A stretch of DNA of 64,000 bases from Clostridiales bacterium CCNA10 (lineage in GTDB: Bacteria > Bacillota > Clostridia > Oscillospirales > Oscillospiraceae): contig AP018533.1 of NCBI GenBank assembly GCA_003573975.1, forward strand, positions 2,418,001 to 2,482,000, in the 5' to 3' direction. Shown here piece after piece: positions 43,590 to 52,396 of this stretch (its first letter is position 1; every line of letters starts with the position of its first letter). The position numbers and the translations under genes are program-made. A model generated the notes under the pieces. That model saw nothing but the letters and a program-made list of their open reading frames with translations, did no database searches and was not told the origin of the DNA.

Positions 43590-44525
43590 ATGTCTGAACT
43601 GATCCTGCGGACCCGGGAGCTGACCCGCCGGTATGGCCGGACCCTGGCCCTGGACCGGGCCAGCCTGTCGGTGGAAAAGGGGCAGATCCTCGGCCTGGTG
43701 GGCCGGAACGGCGCGGGCAAGACCACCCTGATCCGGCTGATCTCCGGCCAGTCCCGGCCCACCTCCGGAGAGCTGGCCCTCTTCGGCGCCTCCTCCCCCT
43801 CCGCCCTGGACCGGGCGCGGAGCCGCACCGGCGTCATGGTGGAGACCCCCGCCTTCTACCCCTATCTCACCGCCGAACAGAATCTGGAGTACTACCGCAT
43901 CCAGCGGGGCATCCCCGGCAGGAGCTGCGTGGACGAGGCGCTGGAGCTGGTCCGCCTCACCGGGGCCGGGAAGAAAAAATTCAAGACCTTCTCCCTGGGC
44001 ATGAAGCAGCGGCTTGGGCTGGCCCTCGCCCTGATGAACCAGCCGGAGTTCCTCCTGCTGGACGAGCCCATCAACGGCCTGGACCCGGAGGGCATCGTGG
44101 AGTTCCGGGAGCTGCTGCTCCGGCTGAACCGAGAGCGGCAGACCACCATCCTGATCTCCAGCCACATCCTATCGGAGCTGTCTGCCCTGGCCACCCACTA
44201 CGCCTTCATCGACCGGGGCCGGATGCTGGAGACCATCTCCGCCGCCGATCTGAGGGAGCGGTGCCGTGACTGTCTGGAACTGAGGGTAGACGACGCCGCC
44301 CGGGCCGCCCAAGTCCTGGAGGAGCAGCTGGGCACCCGGGATTTTGAGGTCCTGCCCCAGGAGCGCCTGCGGCTGTACGCCTTTCTGGACCAGCCCCAGA
44401 CGGTCAACCGGGTCCTGATGGAACAGGGTGTGGGGCTGATCTCCGCCCAGCAGAAGGACAGCAACCTGGAGGACTACTTCCTCTCCCTCATCGACGGCCA
44501 TTCCGCCGGAAAGGAGGGAGTCTGA
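43590..44525 (+). CDS. ABC transporter ATPase, BcrA/CprA type
   Basis: A 311-residue ATPase with Walker A GRNGAGKTT, signature FSLGMKQRLGLALAL and Walker B LLLDEPINGLDPEG, plus the C-terminal extension typical of bacitracin and lantibiotic exporters. It is the first gene of an operon of ATPase, two ABC-2 permeases and a kinase, the layout of CprABCK in Clostridioides difficile (resistance to antimicrobial peptides). ATG at 43590 behind AAAGGTG. Confidence 0.92.
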   Translation: MSELILRTRELTRRYGRTLALDRASLSVEKGQILGLVGRNGAGKTTLIRLISGQSRPTSGELALFGASSPSALDRARSRTGVMVETPAFYPYLTAEQNLEYYRIQRGIPGRSCVDEALELVRLTGAGKKKFKTFSLGMKQRLGLALALMNQPEFLLLDEPINGLDPEGIVEFRELLLRLNRERQTTILISSHILSELSALATHYAFIDRGRMLETISAADLRERCRDCLELRVDDAARAAQVLEEQLGTRDFEVLPQERLRLYAFLDQPQTVNRVLMEQGVGLISAQQKDSNLEDYFLSLIDGHSAGKEGV

Positions 44526-45304
44526 TGCTGCGTTCCATCCGGGCGGAGTGGTACAAGGCGGTCCGCCGCCCCTATTTCCCCATCCTGTTTTTGACCTGCA
44601 CCCTGCTCACTGTGGGGGCCGTGTACTGCCTGTACCTCATCAAGACCCAGTCGCCGGGGATCACCCCCATCGGCCTGCCCTTCGCCCTGAGCCTGTCCCC
44701 CCTGGGCATGGTCATGGGCCTCTGGCCGGTGGCGATCGGCGGCGACCTGGTCTTTTCCGAGCAGTACAAGCACCACACCCTGAAAAATGAGGTCTCCTTC
44801 GGCATTCCCCGGGCCAGGATCTACCTGTCCCGCTGGGCCGCCGTGTTTCTGGTCATGCTCCTGCTGTACGCGGTTCTGGTGGCCGTCTACACCCTGTCCG
44901 CCCTGCTCCTGCTGGGGCTGGACCGGGATCCCTCCGGCCTCACCTCCGGCGGCGGCTTCCTTCTGCTGGGCTATCTGTCCCTGGCCGCCCTCCCCATCTG
45001 GGCCGGCGGCCTGTCCCTGATCATGGCCATCTATTTTCTCATCGCCAGCGCCAACATGGCCGCCATCTGCTACGTCGCTCTGGTCCTCGCCCTGCCTCCG
45101 CTGCTGGATACCCTGGGAAAGCACATCAGCCCGTTCTTTCAGCTGCTCCACCACCTCACCCTGAGCTACCAGCTTGACCTGCTCCTGAACGTCCAGATTT
45201 TGGACTGGGCCCTGATAGGCCGGTGCTGGCTGGTGGGGCTGGGATGGACCGCAGCCGCTACCGCGCTGGGCCTGTTCTGCTTCTCCCGCCGGGAACTCCC
45301 GTAA
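44525..45304 (+). CDS. ABC-2 type permease (first)
   Basis: A 259-residue membrane protein with six spans, beginning MLRSIRAEWYKAVRRP and carrying TLKNEVSFGIPRARIYLSRW before the second span pair, as in BcrB/LanE-type subunits. Start overlaps the ATPase stop (TGATG). It probably pairs with the next permease as a heterodimer. Confidence 0.88.
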   Translation: MLRSIRAEWYKAVRRPYFPILFLTCTLLTVGAVYCLYLIKTQSPGITPIGLPFALSLSPLGMVMGLWPVAIGGDLVFSEQYKHHTLKNEVSFGIPRARIYLSRWAAVFLVMLLLYAVLVAVYTLSALLLLGLDRDPSGLTSGGGFLLLGYLSLAALPIWAGGLSLIMAIYFLIASANMAAICYVALVLALPPLLDTLGKHISPFFQLLHHLTLSYQLDLLLNVQILDWALIGRCWLVGLGWTAAATALGLFCFSRRELP

Positions 45305-45317
45305 AGGAGGGTGACCC

Positions 45318-46124
45318 ATGGGCAATCTCATCCGCGCGGAGTTCTACCGCCTGCGCCGCCGACCCCACTCCGTTCTGGGGATGGCGCTGATCCTCCTGCT
45401 TGGCGTATCTCTGTTGACAGTCTCCTGCGCTCTGCCTCCCCAGGTTGGCAGCGCGGCCACCCTCCTTCAGTCCATCAGCACCCTGTCCGTCAGCGGGATG
45501 TTTTTTGCCGTCTGGTGCGCTGCCGCCGCCAGCTCCGGCGTCAACAAGCTGGATATCCTGAAGCATGAGGCTGTGTTCGGCATCCCCCGCTGGCAGATCT
45601 ATCTCTCCCGCCTGGCCACGGCCTGCCTGCTGGGCGTGGGCCTGGTGGCCCTTCTGTCCCTGTGGGCCGTCCTGCTCACCCTGTTCTTCCTGCCCGGCCC
45701 CGGCCTCCTCCCCGCCCTGGCGCAGTACCTCACCCTTACGCTGACCGCCCTCCCCCTGTGGATGGCCTCTGCCGGACTGTTCCTCTGCTGCCGGTTTGTC
45801 ACCCGGTCGGACGCGGTCTCCGTGGTCCTGGTGCTTCTCTACTATTTTGTGGGCTACCCGTTCTGCGCTGCCGCCTATGCCGCCGGCCCCGGCCTCTCCC
45901 CCCTCTTCCGCTTCCTCTATGTGACCCACCCCATGGCCCCCTTCTGGAACGGAAGCCTGCTCCTGGCAGCGGGCCCGTCCCCGGAGCTGGGGATCTCCCT
46001 GGACCCCACCCTGTTCGTCTCCTTCCCGCCCGCACCGCTCCCTTGCTGGCTGGTGGGGCTGGGCTGGCTGGCGGTCACCACCCTGCTGGCCCTAGCCGTT
46101 CTGGACCGCAGAGAACTGCGGTAA
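45318..46124 (+). CDS. ABC-2 type permease (second)
   Basis: A 268-residue membrane protein, a distant copy of the preceding gene: MGNLIRAEFYRLRRRP at the start, ILKHEAVFGIPRWQIYLSRLA in the middle, and an ending L-D-R-R-E-L-R like RRELP of the first. The two probably arose by duplication. AAAGGAGGG lies before the ATG. Confidence 0.88.
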   Translation: MGNLIRAEFYRLRRRPHSVLGMALILLLGVSLLTVSCALPPQVGSAATLLQSISTLSVSGMFFAVWCAAAASSGVNKLDILKHEAVFGIPRWQIYLSRLATACLLGVGLVALLSLWAVLLTLFFLPGPGLLPALAQYLTLTLTALPLWMASAGLFLCCRFVTRSDAVSVVLVLLYYFVGYPFCAAAYAAGPGLSPLFRFLYVTHPMAPFWNGSLLLAAGPSPELGISLDPTLFVSFPPAPLPCWLVGLGWLAVTTLLALAVLDRRELR

Positions 46125-46151
46125 CGCCTATTTTCTCAGGAGGTCCTGACT

Positions 46152-47084
46152 ATGACGATCCTGTTGCTGCTCTCCCCTCTGGCCCTGGGCCTGCTTCTCT
46201 GGTCCCGCCGCGGGTCCGCCCTGGACCGGGCGGCCCGGGAGCTTCGGGATGCCCGCACCCAGCCCGGCAAGCGCCTCCGCCTGGCCTCCCCGGACCGCCC
46301 GGTGGAGGAGCTGCTGGCCCAGATCAACGGCCTGCTGGAGGACCGGGAGCAGGAGACCCGGGCACTGCGAGAGCAGGAGGAGAGCCTCCGCCGGCAGATC
46401 GCCAACGTCTCCCATGACCTGCGCACCCCCCTCACCTCCATTCTGGGCTATCTCCAGCTTCTGGAATCCGAGCGGCTCACCTCTCAGCAGCGGCGGCACT
46501 ACCTGGAGATCGTGTCCGACCGGGCCCGGGTGCTCCAGGACCTGATCACCGCCTTCTATGACCTCTCCCGCATCGAGGGAGGCGAGTATCCCCTCGACCT
46601 CCAGCCAGTGGATCTGCGCCGGGCGCTGGAGCCCCTCCTGGCCGGCTTCTACGAGGACTTTGAGCGGGCCGGCTTCCAGGTCACGGTGGAGCTGGATGAA
46701 CACCTGCCCCCTGTGCTGGCCGATCCCGGAGCGGTCACCCGCATCCTCACCAACCTCATCGGCAATGCCCTAAAGCACGGCCGCGCCGCCCTGACCATCC
46801 GGCTGTACGCCAGCGGGGGACAGCTGGTCACCGCCTTCTCCAACGACGCCCCGGGCCTGTCCCCCGAGGACCTGTCCCGGGTCTTTGAGCGCTTCTACAC
46901 CGCAGACCAGATGCGTACTGGGCAGAACACTGGTCTGGGTCTGGCCATCGTCAAGGCCCTGGCCCAGCGGATGGGGCACACCCCCTTTGCCGAGCTGGAT
47001 GATGGGACCTTCACCGTGGGGGTGCGGTGGAAGCCGCTTCTTCCAAGCAGTCGCGAAGCCCCCCGCCCATTACAGATAAATTAG
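46152..47084 (+). CDS. Sensor histidine kinase without adjacent response regulator
   Basis: A 310-residue kinase with only one short hydrophobic segment (ILLLLSPLALGLLLW) at the N terminus, then a coiled linker, HisKA with VSHDLRTPLTSILGYLQLLE and HATPase with NLIGNALKHG, FERFYTAD and NTGLGLAIVKALA. The lack of an extracytoplasmic sensor is typical of kinases that take their signal from a partner ABC transporter. It is the last gene of the operon. No regulator is encoded beside it; see the regulator at 29325. Confidence 0.93.
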   Translation: MTILLLLSPLALGLLLWSRRGSALDRAARELRDARTQPGKRLRLASPDRPVEELLAQINGLLEDREQETRALREQEESLRRQIANVSHDLRTPLTSILGYLQLLESERLTSQQRRHYLEIVSDRARVLQDLITAFYDLSRIEGGEYPLDLQPVDLRRALEPLLAGFYEDFERAGFQVTVELDEHLPPVLADPGAVTRILTNLIGNALKHGRAALTIRLYASGGQLVTAFSNDAPGLSPEDLSRVFERFYTADQMRTGQNTGLGLAIVKALAQRMGHTPFAELDDGTFTVGVRWKPLLPSSREAPRPLQIN

Positions 47085-47114
47085 ATAAAATTTCAATATA
47101 TATTTTCGTTTTTC

Positions 47115-47142
47115 TTGACTTTTTTGTTTATTTTGCTATAAT
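47115..47142 (+). promoter_or_regulatory. Promoter of a small terminated transcript
   Basis: TTGACT, 16-base spacer, TATAAT in a very AT-rich stretch. Confidence 0.7.
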
Positions 47143-47148
47143 AGGAAC

Positions 47149-47260
47149 TACAAGTCCATCGCTGCTTTCTCTGCTTGATGGAACTCTCCATTCCATCGCC
47201 GCAGAAAAAATCCAGCAAACCAGGGTGTGCCCGTCACGCTTCCTGTTTTGCTGGTTTTTA
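47149..47260 (+). ncRNA. Putative small RNA or attenuator leader
   Basis: About 110 bases between a good promoter and an intrinsic terminator (a 13-base stem with one mismatch starting CCAGCAAA, then five T at about 47254-47258). Upstream, GATGGAA and TTCCATC form a hairpin, and an earlier CCATC could compete for the same GATGG. The next coding start is 130 bases past the terminator, so this is either a free small RNA or a leader that controls read-through into the SLH-beta-lactamase gene. It fills most of the gene-free stretch 47085-47389. Confidence 0.5.
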
Positions 47261-47389
47261 CTTTTTAAGAAATCGTTCCAAATGGATCATTACTGGATGG
47301 TGATATAGATTTCCCGAGATCTTTAGCTTCCATTTTTCCCATGTACTGTACCAAGTCAGACCCTAAAAAAATCGGAAGGAGAAACTGCT

Positions 47390-49162
47390 ATGAAAAAACG
47401 CTTGCTGCCACTGCTGCTATCCACCGCTCTGATTCTCCCCCTGCTGTGCCCCGCTGCCGCTGCCGAGGAGACCGCCACCCGGCGGGACCTTGCGGATGCT
47501 CTGTATGCTCTGGCAAACCGCCCCTCTGTCTCACAGACACAGCTGTACTCCGATCTCACCGAAGCGGATGACGCACTCCACTGGATCAGCTCCGAAGGCT
47601 ATATGGTGGGCTATGGCAGCCATACTATGGCGCCGGATCAGGCCATCACCCGCAATCAGTTGGCCACTGTGCTGTACGAATATGCAAAAGAGCATAATCT
47701 GGCGCTCACCAAGCGCGCCCCGATCGAAGCCGGTACCCCCAAATGGGCGGATGACGCCATCTCCTGGGCCACTGCCAACGGTGTTCTGGATGGGATCGAT
47801 CGGGACCAGGCCATCACCGCTTCCGAGCTTGACCGGGCCCTCAGCAACCTCTCCAAGGTAGCGGAAGATCCCGCCGCAAAAGATCTCAACGCCATTATGG
47901 ATTCTCCCGGAGTTTCCGGCTATGCTGTCATGGCCTATCGGGACGGGGAACTGATCTATCAGCGTACCGGCGGAGACCGCTATATCGATGCAGCCGATCC
48001 GGCAAACAACCTTCCCCTGGAGTTGGACAGCCGCTACCGCACCGCTTCTATCTCTAAGACCTTTGCCGCCGTTGGCGCCATGAGGCTGGTGGAACAGGGA
48101 AAGCTGGATCTGGATCGTGATGTCAGCGACTATCTGGGATTTACCCTCCGCAATCCTAACTACCCAGACAAGGCCATTACCACCCGGATGCTCCTCTCGC
48201 ACACCTCCTCGATTCAGGACGGCAGTGTATATTCCATTGCGCCTGAGTATTCCGTCAAGGAATTTTTCACCCCAGAAGGGAAATATTGGATGGATGGAGA
48301 ACATTTTGAAAACTCCACTGACGGTGTGGACAGAAGCCCCGGAAACTGGTTCCACTACTGCAATCTGAATTACGGTCTGGTTGGTACAATCATCGAGCGG
48401 ATCACTGGCCAGCGCTTCGACATTTATATGCGGGAAAATGTGCTGGAGCCCATGGGATTGAAGGCCAGCTACAATCCCGGTGATTTTGATGCCGATGAGA
48501 TCCAGAATGTTGCCACGCTGTATCAGAAGCAGACGGACGGCGTTTGGGATGAAGACGGCCCCTATATCGCTCAAATTGACGACTACCGCGGTGTCCCTCA
48601 GGATCCGAACAAGGTACTGATCACCAATCCGGATCTTCAGTCCGCCATTACGCTGGAACCGCTGGATGACTATGTAATCGGCACCAACGGCTGTCTCTTC
48701 AGTCCTCAGGGCGGTCTGCGCATCAGTCCCAACGAAATGAAGGTACTGATCGAGATGTTCCTTAATAATGGAAAAGTCAACGGAACACAAATCATATCTA
48801 AGGAATCTGTAGACGCCATGTTCACTCCAACTTTCTGCGCTTTGCCTGACCAGAGCAACGGCAATACTTATGGTGGTCTGATGTGCCGCTATGGCTTTGG
48901 TATTCAAGAGATGTCCGGCGAATTTGAAGGCGGCGACTGCCTCCTGAAGGACCGCAAGATCTCTCTGTCCGGGCATTTCGGCGAGGCGTATGGCCTGCTG
49001 GCCGGTTTCTTCCTGGACCGTGAAACCGGGACTGCAATCTACTACGCGATGACCGGACAGGGCTCCGAAGATGCTCAAAATGCCGGTGAATATTCTGGAA
49101 TGTACAAGTGGGAGGAAATGTTCTGCACCGCTCTTCTGGACAATCTGTTCCCCGACCTGTAA
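47390..49162 (+). CDS. Wall-anchored serine beta-lactamase-family hydrolase with SLH domains
   Basis: A 590-residue exported protein. After a signal peptide ending at PAAAAE, residues about 28-155 hold two to three SLH-like units (DALHWISSEGYMVGYGSHTMAPDQAITRNQL, PKWADDAISWATANGVLDG). Residues about 160-585 are a class C beta-lactamase/DD-peptidase fold: S-x-x-K in TASISKTFAAVGAMRL, Y-x-N in WFHYCNLNYGLVG, and a C-terminal SGHFGEAYG in the place of the K-T-G box. A wall-bound peptidase or esterase is more likely than antibiotic hydrolysis. Lower GC than the upstream operons. GGAAGGAG precedes the ATG. Confidence 0.88.
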   Translation: MKKRLLPLLLSTALILPLLCPAAAAEETATRRDLADALYALANRPSVSQTQLYSDLTEADDALHWISSEGYMVGYGSHTMAPDQAITRNQLATVLYEYAKEHNLALTKRAPIEAGTPKWADDAISWATANGVLDGIDRDQAITASELDRALSNLSKVAEDPAAKDLNAIMDSPGVSGYAVMAYRDGELIYQRTGGDRYIDAADPANNLPLELDSRYRTASISKTFAAVGAMRLVEQGKLDLDRDVSDYLGFTLRNPNYPDKAITTRMLLSHTSSIQDGSVYSIAPEYSVKEFFTPEGKYWMDGEHFENSTDGVDRSPGNWFHYCNLNYGLVGTIIERITGQRFDIYMRENVLEPMGLKASYNPGDFDADEIQNVATLYQKQTDGVWDEDGPYIAQIDDYRGVPQDPNKVLITNPDLQSAITLEPLDDYVIGTNGCLFSPQGGLRISPNEMKVLIEMFLNNGKVNGTQIISKESVDAMFTPTFCALPDQSNGNTYGGLMCRYGFGIQEMSGEFEGGDCLLKDRKISLSGHFGEAYGLLAGFFLDRETGTAIYYAMTGQGSEDAQNAGEYSGMYKWEEMFCTALLDNLFPDL

Positions 49163-49271
49163 ATATCCAATGTCAAAGCCGCAATATTATTGATATCAAC
49201 TGTTCAGATCCCCCACAAGGGCATGACTTCCGGAATCACAGCATGATAAGCTAAACTGCAAATTTTTCCAC

Positions 49272-49316
49272 AAAAGCTGCTGATAATCGAAATTTTATCG
49301 GTTATCAGCAGCTTTT
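49272..49316. terminator. Bidirectional terminator between convergent genes
   Basis: Fifteen-base perfect stem AAAAGCTGCTGATAA (49272-49286) with 49302-49316, T tail on one side and A run on the other. Confidence 0.85.
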
Positions 49317-49390
49317 CTTTGTCGGTTTGAATTTTTCTATCTGTCACACCATGTTTCCTTTTACGGCGCCTTCTTCTCCGGACCGCCGGC

Positions 49391-50809
49391 CTACCCCTGA
49401 AATGTTGCCGGATCCAGCCCGTGCTGCTTAATTTTGCGCTGAAGCGTCTGCCGCGGGATGCACAGTACCTTAGCCGCCTCAGATACATTTCCCTTGCTTT
49501 GAAAGAGCGCCCGGTGGATCAGGTCCCTCTCATATCCATCCACCGCCTGATTGAGGGGCATGGAGAGGATCTTCTCCGTGGAGGAAAATGTCTTGGACAG
49601 TTGGGTAAACTTCTTTTCCACATCTGCAAAGGTCAGGGTGTCCGCCTGGCCGGAAACCACGCTCATGCCATATACGATGATATGCTCCAGTTCCCGGACA
49701 TTCCCCGGCCAGTCATAGGCCTGAAGGCGCTGGATCAACTCGTGGGAGACGTAGCGGATCTGCTTCTGAAAGGTTTTGTTGTGCCGCTTAATAAAGGTCT
49801 CTACAAAAGATTGGATGTCCTCCTTACGTTCCCGCAGAGGGGGGATTAAGATGGACATAATGCTCAGACGGTAATAGATGTCCTGTCTAAGATGGCCGCA
49901 GGCGATCTCGCGGATCGGATCCTGGTTCAGCGCCGCAATGATTTTCAGGTCCGATCTCTTCACCTCGGTCGAGCCAATGCTTCGGAAGGTCCCGTCCTGA
50001 AGCACCCGAAGCAGCTTGGACTGTAAATAGATCGGCATAGAATTCAACTCATCCAGAAAAAGCGTACCGTGGTCGGCCAGTTCCAGAAGCCCCTTACTCT
50101 CCACCGCACCGGTGAAGGCACCCTTGGCCGTACCAAACAGGATGCTCTCCAGCAGGGTATCCGGGATCGCGGCACAGTTTTGGGCGATAAACGGTCCATC
50201 CCGGCGCGCGCTGGCGTTATGGATCGCCTGCGCAAAGACGTCTTTTCCTGTCCCTGTCTCCCCGCAGAGCATGACCGGAAGGTCACAGGAGGCCACCACG
50301 GAAATATAGTCCTTGGCCTGGCACATTTTCTGGTTGACCGCGATAATATCCTCAGTGCGGAAAGCCGCAGAGGCGCTGGTTGACAGCTTCTGCGTCCGGT
50401 CCCGCTGGAAGCTGTCCCGGCTCAGTTCGATCCTGCTGTTTGGAAGTCCATCCTCTTCCTCCTCCGATTCCTGCATTGATAGATCGATCGCACCCACGAT
50501 CCGATCCCCATTTTTGATGGGGAAAGAGATGGAGGTGATCAGGATCCCATCCTTTCCGCGTTTTTTCAGATACTGCTTTTCCTCATAGACCGGCCGTCCA
50601 AACTGCATCGCGCGGTACAGCGTGCTGCTCTGCGGCGTCAGATTCGGGTATACATCTAAGAAATTCTGTCCGATCAGCTGCTGCGCCTCATCCAGATTGG
50701 ACAGCTTCTTATTGAATTTCGCGGAAAACAGGATCTCTCCATCCAGATTTAAAATGGTGATACCATCAATATAACCCTTTTGAAAAATTGACGCTTCCAA
50801 AAACTCCAA
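49391..50809 (-). CDS. Sigma-54-dependent activator, RocR-like (PAS, AAA+, Fis)
   Basis: A 472-residue enhancer-binding protein. Residues about 1-120 form a PAS-type sensor (ILNLDGEILFSAKFNKKL); the AAA+ domain has Walker A GETGTGKDVFAQ, the sigma-54 contact motif GAFTGA, Walker B GTLFLDELNSM and RLSIMSILIPPLRERKEDI; a Fis-type HTH closes it (GNVSEAAKVLCIPRQTLQRKI). It should act on the -24/-12 promoter at 53577. Start is TTG 50809 behind AAAGGAG. Its gene lies directly downstream of the two genes it probably controls, in the same direction. Confidence 0.92.
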   Translation of the reverse strand: MEFLEASIFQKGYIDGITILNLDGEILFSAKFNKKLSNLDEAQQLIGQNFLDVYPNLTPQSSTLYRAMQFGRPVYEEKQYLKKRGKDGILITSISFPIKNGDRIVGAIDLSMQESEEEEDGLPNSRIELSRDSFQRDRTQKLSTSASAAFRTEDIIAVNQKMCQAKDYISVVASCDLPVMLCGETGTGKDVFAQAIHNASARRDGPFIAQNCAAIPDTLLESILFGTAKGAFTGAVESKGLLELADHGTLFLDELNSMPIYLQSKLLRVLQDGTFRSIGSTEVKRSDLKIIAALNQDPIREIACGHLRQDIYYRLSIMSILIPPLRERKEDIQSFVETFIKRHNKTFQKQIRYVSHELIQRLQAYDWPGNVRELEHIIVYGMSVVSGQADTLTFADVEKKFTQLSKTFSSTEKILSMPLNQAVDGYERDLIHRALFQSKGNVSEAAKVLCIPRQTLQRKIKQHGLDPATFQG

Positions 50810-50822
50810 ATGGGTTCACTCC

Positions 50823-50835
50823 TTTTCCGAACACA
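50823..50835 (-). promoter_or_regulatory. Copy 1 of a 13-bp motif shared with the sigma-54 promoter region
   Basis: On the minus strand TGTGTTCGGAAAA, also present at 53626-53638. This copy overlaps the ribosome site of the activator gene, so a bound regulator could limit its own translation or transcription. Confidence 0.4.
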
Positions 50836-50903
50836 GCGCTGTCAGAGACGGTGTGGATCGCATTTATCATATCAGACAAGGAGCGGGAAGGCAAGATGGA
50901 ACC

Positions 50904-50935
50904 GGAACAGAGGGGAAGCAGTTCCCCTCTGTTCC
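50904..50935 (-). terminator. Perfect hairpin after the GltS-type gene
   Basis: Fourteen-base perfect stem (50904-50917 with 50922-50935), four-base loop. No T run on the minus strand, so it may stabilise the 3' end and not terminate. Confidence 0.5.
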
Positions 50936-50979
50936 AAGATTCTGAGGTTAGACTGAGCTCGTCTGCGCAGAACAGTCTG

Positions 50980-52350
50980 TTACCCCTCGTCCTCCCCCAC
51001 AGCAGGACGGGTCAGGGGCAGCTTGATCCACCACCACTTCATCACAAGGTTGACGATGATGCACACCGCCATGATGGCCAGCTGGATCCCGATGAAGAGC
51101 CAGTGCTGTCCATTGAGCAGCATCATCGGCCCGAAGGACCAGGTAAACAGCTCACTGAATGTGGTAAAGATACAGGCAAACGCTGTGTCATTGAGAGTCA
51201 GGGACTTATTCTCCGGGTCTACGATCCTCAGAAGGATGAAGCCGATGGCAAACACACCGGTGGAATACCCGAACACAAAGAGCGCACGCTCAAACCAGCT
51301 GCCCTTGTTCATGGCCGGGCCGAAATACAACAGGGTGATGACCACGATGAAAATACCAAACAGCAGCAGCACCAGCAGCGGCATCGCATACTTTACGATG
51401 ATGCCCAGGTCGATGGAGGCGATCCCGAAGAACACCAGATAGTCTGTACAGGTGCCGGAAATGCGGTTGGTAAGGTCGGGGTCGATGTACTGCTCCACAC
51501 CAGTCTTTTTAAAGACCGCAAACATGACCAGCGCCACCAGGAAGGAGTACAGGTAAGATGGGCCGTCAAAGTTGAAGGTGTCATAGAAAAACTGATAGAG
51601 CAGGCGGCCGGCGCCGGCGGCAGTGAGCAGGATGGCAAAGTGCCAGGCCAGAGGATCCAGGACCACAGAAGAGGTTGTTGCCTTGGCCAGCGCGGGGCGG
51701 TTCTCCGGAGGGATCAGGCCAGTCTTCAGCTCGCCGGAGAGATAGGAAAAGTCCTTGATGTACTTGGTCCAGCCCTTTTTGGTGCCCAGCTTGATAAAAA
51801 ACATTCCACCGAATACACCAGCGAGGATCCCCACAGTGGCACAGGTCTGACCGATGTCCAGGGCGTCCGGAAAGCCAAGATTCGCAAAGCTGCTGCCCAC
51901 GGCGGCTGCGGTGCCGTGTCCACCGGAGAAGCCGGCCGCCAGCAGCAGGCCAAAGCCATAATTGATCTCAGGCCACAGATTGGAGATCACCAGAATTGAG
52001 AAGGCGGGCACCAGACCGTACTGGATCACCTGCGCCACCATCTTATAGGAGAGATAGGAACTCATGCGGGCCACGTCTCCCTTGGAGCCGCCCTTGTTCA
52101 TGGTAAAGCCATTGATGCCGACCGCGGCAAAGATGACCATAATCAGCATACCGGGATAAGAGCCGATGGAATCAGACATGGGCAGGAAGCCCGGGAACAC
52201 ATAGCGGAAGGCCAGCCCCATAAAGCCGGCCAGCATACTGGCAGGAATGAAGAAGCGCTGTATAAAACCTACTTTTGCGCGGAGAAATTGGCCGATCATA
52301 ATAAATACAGATGCAACTGCAAAATCCAGTAAAAAGTCATTGACTGACAT
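50980..52350 (-). CDS. Sodium/glutamate symporter family protein (GltS-like)
   Basis: A 456-residue transporter with about eleven to twelve spans. LLLAAGFSGGHGTAAAVGSSFANLGFPDALDIGQTCATVGILAGV is the GltS-family pore loop, with the second inverted repeat toward the C terminus. GltS proteins import glutamate with sodium; here the neighbouring enzyme suggests another amino acid or amine might be the cargo. GGAGGAG lies before the ATG. It follows the cyclodeaminase gene in one transcript. Confidence 0.85.
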   Translation of the reverse strand: MSVNDFLLDFAVASVFIMIGQFLRAKVGFIQRFFIPASMLAGFMGLAFRYVFPGFLPMSDSIGSYPGMLIMVIFAAVGINGFTMNKGGSKGDVARMSSYLSYKMVAQVIQYGLVPAFSILVISNLWPEINYGFGLLLAAGFSGGHGTAAAVGSSFANLGFPDALDIGQTCATVGILAGVFGGMFFIKLGTKKGWTKYIKDFSYLSGELKTGLIPPENRPALAKATTSSVVLDPLAWHFAILLTAAGAGRLLYQFFYDTFNFDGPSYLYSFLVALVMFAVFKKTGVEQYIDPDLTNRISGTCTDYLVFFGIASIDLGIIVKYAMPLLVLLLFGIFIVVITLLYFGPAMNKGSWFERALFVFGYSTGVFAIGFILLRIVDPENKSLTLNDTAFACIFTTFSELFTWSFGPMMLLNGQHWLFIGIQLAIMAVCIIVNLVMKWWWIKLPLTRPAVGEDEG

Positions 52351-52396
52351 GGATGTCTCCTCCGTTTCTCCTCGTTATGATAATTGAGATGTCAAA

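Noticed and set aside
46152..47084. The WalR gene at 15059 as partner of the kinase at 46152
   Set aside because: WalR already has its own kinase WalK next to it; the lone regulator at 29325 is a better candidate.
47177..47309. A short frame starting ATGGAACTC within the small transcript
   Set aside because: No ribosome site, and it would run through the terminator stem; the RNA structure is the better explanation.
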